This document shows, piece after piece, positions 61,901 to 64,000 of a DNA stretch of 64,000 nt. Below the pieces are notes generated by a model. That model ran no database searches. It was not told the origin of the DNA and was given only the letters and a program-made list of their open reading frames with translations. The DNA is taken from the NCBI GenBank assembly GCA_019925105.1, contig JAHGAU010000048.1, positions 1 to 64,000 on the forward strand, in the 5' to 3' direction. Made by a program: the position numbers and the translations under genes. This DNA is from Niebla homalea (taxonomy: Eukaryota > Ascomycota > Lecanoromycetes > Lecanorales > Ramalinaceae). Each line of letters starts with the position of its first letter. Positions within the stretch are counted from its first letter, which is position 1.

Positions 61901-64000
61901 ATTTTTTATTTTAATAAATTTTAATTTTTTTAAACGGCTTTATTATTAAAATTATTATATTAATTACTTTATTTAAAGCCTTTATTACCCGCTTTATAAA
62001 ATAATTGATTTATTCTTTATTATTAAATTAAAAAAGCTCCGTTAATTAGGATATTACTTTTATTATTTTTATAAATACCTTAATTTCTTTAACCGTTTTT
62101 TACGTTTATTTAAATAATAAAAATAAAGTTACGTTAACGGATTAATTTAAAGTTATTTATATCGGGACGTAATCCGAACTATATTTTAAGTCCTTTTAAA
62201 GTCCGTATATTATAATTAAGTTAATAATACTTTTTAAACTGAATATTAAGTTAATTATAGTTTTAAGTTTACGGTTTTCTTATATAATAGTTTTTTTTAA
62301 CGTTAATAATATAAAGTTAAATTATATAATAATTATTAATAGCTTTTTAAATTCAATATAATTAATTATATAACTTTCTTTATTTTATTAAGTATAATAA
62401 AGATTAAAGTCCTTTATTAAAAAATATTTATTAAATATAATTATAATATCCTTAAGTAATAGGATCGTAAAGGGTTTTTTCTTATTAATCGGTAACGGAT
62501 TATATATATTATAAATATTTAAGTTACCCTTAATATCCTTTTTTTATATAATCCGGAATATATATAGGTTCTTTCCGTAATAAATAACGTTTTAATTATT
62601 TATATTTAACCTTTTATTAATAAAGAAATACGTTTACGTTATTTTATTATCTTTAAAAGTTAAATAAAAATTATTTCCCGGGTTAATTAAAGAATAAATA
62701 TATAGATTATATAGCGGCTTTTATATTATTATAATATCAATATTTTTTATTTCTTTAAATTTAAATATCAATATTATAGTTTTAATTATTTCCTTATATA
62801 CGTTATATTATATTACCCTTAAAAACGTAAATATATAAAATATTAATATCCGTCGGATTCTTTTTATTAACTTTTATTTATATAAATGGTTTCTTTTTAA
62901 GATTAAGTATTATTTATTTTAATCTTTTTATTACGATAATAATCTCGGTTAAATAGCCGGTTTTAAAGGTTAATATCGTTATAAGCTTCCTTTTTTTTAT
63001 ATTATTAATCGTTACGTTTTATTTTTCTTTATTTAATAAACTTTATTTACGTTTTAAAATCCTTTTTAATTATTTTACCGGTTTAAGTTTATATAAGTTA
63101 TAACGTTAAACTTTAACCGTTATTTTAATTTCCTTACGTTAAGTTTCCTTTACTTTTATTATATACCGTAAGTCTTATACTGAATAATTATTATTACCGT
63201 ACGCTGCGTATCTTAATATATCTTTTATTAAGCTTTTTATTATTAAGTTAATATATTTATATATATTATACCCTTTAATATATATTATATATTTTATATT
63301 ATTAAAATATCTCGTAATAATATGTTTATATTTTTAATATTTAAAGTATTAATAAATATCCGTTATTTAATCTTAAGGTTTTATTAATTTAAGGGATTTA
63401 CCTTTTATTACCTTTTTATTAAGGATATCGTTATATATTTTTATTAACGTTACGTTTAAGATAACCGTAAATTATCTCTTTATATAATTAAAAACGTTTA
63501 ACCTTTTTATTATAAAAAGGAGACTATAATTAACGATCTTTAATTTAAAGTAAAAAGCCATATTCTTTTTCTTTATCCGCCTTAAAATAGTTTTCTTTTC
63601 CTTTTTTATAAACCTTATTAAATATATTCCGTTTACCGTAATAATAAAGGATTATTTTAATATTTCTACCGTTTTATACTTTTTTTATTAATTTATCCTT
63701 TTAATTTCTTTAATTTTTTTTCGTTTTTAATAAGGTTATATTAAAAAAGATATCCCCGTTTTATAGTTTATATACCGTAATAATTTATTTTATTAACGGC
63801 TCTTTTATTATTTTAAACGTTTTTATTAATTATAGCGGGTTTACTTTTACCGTTATATTCTTTTCTTTTTCGCTTAATAATTATACGGTTATTATCCTTA
63901 TTTTCTTTAACGCCACTATTTTCTCCTTTATTTTTATTTCCTTTATCGTTAACGTTAATACCGTTTTTACGGTTTTTATTATTTAGCTTATCCCCGTTCC
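58964..64000 (-). mobile_element. LINE-E, long copy running off the window
   Basis: Minus-strand LINE of the same family as LINE-A and -B, starting with (GATT)n at 58,964-58,984. It can be followed past the RT region (about 61,000-61,600), the endonuclease region (about 62,250-62,900) and into ORF1 at the window edge. It shares landmarks such as tttcctattaacgtaatt at 60,147 with LINE-A and -B. It lacks the 143-bp duplication of LINE-A. It is heavily RIP-mutated except for its 3' ~200 bp. Its 5' end and target duplication are outside the window. Confidence 0.88.

Larger units (their letters stand above)
1..64000. other. RIP-mutated, AT-rich, gene-empty block
   Basis: The whole window is dominated by TpA-containing words (tta, taa, ata), while ca and tg dinucleotides are rare and cg is kept. 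That pattern is what CpA-directed C-to-T mutation on both strands leaves, the signature of repeat-induced point mutation in Pezizomycotina. No open reading frame longer than about 100 codons survives on either strand, and reading frames of known retroelement proteins are broken almost only by TAA, as expected from CAA (Gln) and, with further changes, TGG (Trp). I infer a heterochromatic AT-rich isochore of stacked transposons. I did not compute genome-wide indices. Confidence 0.9.

Noticed and set aside
1..64000. Mitochondrial or bacterial AT-rich genome
   Set aside because: No rRNA, tRNA or conserved organelle or bacterial gene is present, CpG is retained, and the retroelements and RIP pattern are those of a filamentous ascomycete nucleus.

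Overview
This window has no intact protein-coding gene that I can support. It reads as one AT-rich, gene-empty block from a filamentous ascomycete (Pezizomycotina) genome, mutated by repeat-induced point mutation (RIP). The signs are direct. TpA is everywhere, CpA and TpG are strikingly scarce, CpG (acg, cgg, cgt) is still common, and every frame is broken by TAA. Retrotransposon domains can still be read through these C-to-T and G-to-A changes, for example the reverse transcriptase YLDD motif appearing as YLND or YLNN. The host species cannot be named from this, and a centromeric or subtelomeric location is possible but not shown.

Layout. Positions 1-26,780 are RIP-degraded DNA in which I could not name an element, apart from six tandem-repeat arrays (11, 39, 35, 138, 33 and 72 bp units). 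Positions 26,780-28,340 are a patchwork of lightly mutated, GC-richer pieces, including a likely 369 bp solo LTR with a 5 bp target-site duplication. Positions 28,336-32,914 hold a minus-strand Ty3/Gypsy element (here Gypsy-Z) with recognisable integrase, RNase H and reverse transcriptase.

The centrepiece is 33,026-58,532, a four-level nest. A minus-strand LINE (LINE-A) was entered by a minus-strand Ty1/Copia element, which was entered by a plus-strand Ty3/Gypsy chromovirus (Gypsy-Y), which was entered by a plus-strand copy of the same LINE family (LINE-B). Each level has a matching target-site duplication: 11-12 bp for LINE-A, TTAAT for Copia, ATACC for Gypsy-Y and about 13 bp for LINE-B. 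Removing each insertion restores its host element. Positions 58,760-64,000 hold two more minus-strand copies of the LINE: a 3'-end fragment (LINE-D) and a long copy running off the window (LINE-E).

All these elements are dead. Their catalytic domains carry many stop codons and lost acidic residues. They are informative as a record: the same LINE family inserted both before and after the two LTR elements. RIP damage fades over the outermost ~100-200 bp of most element ends, so terminal repeats and LINE 3' ends stay readable while the interiors do not.
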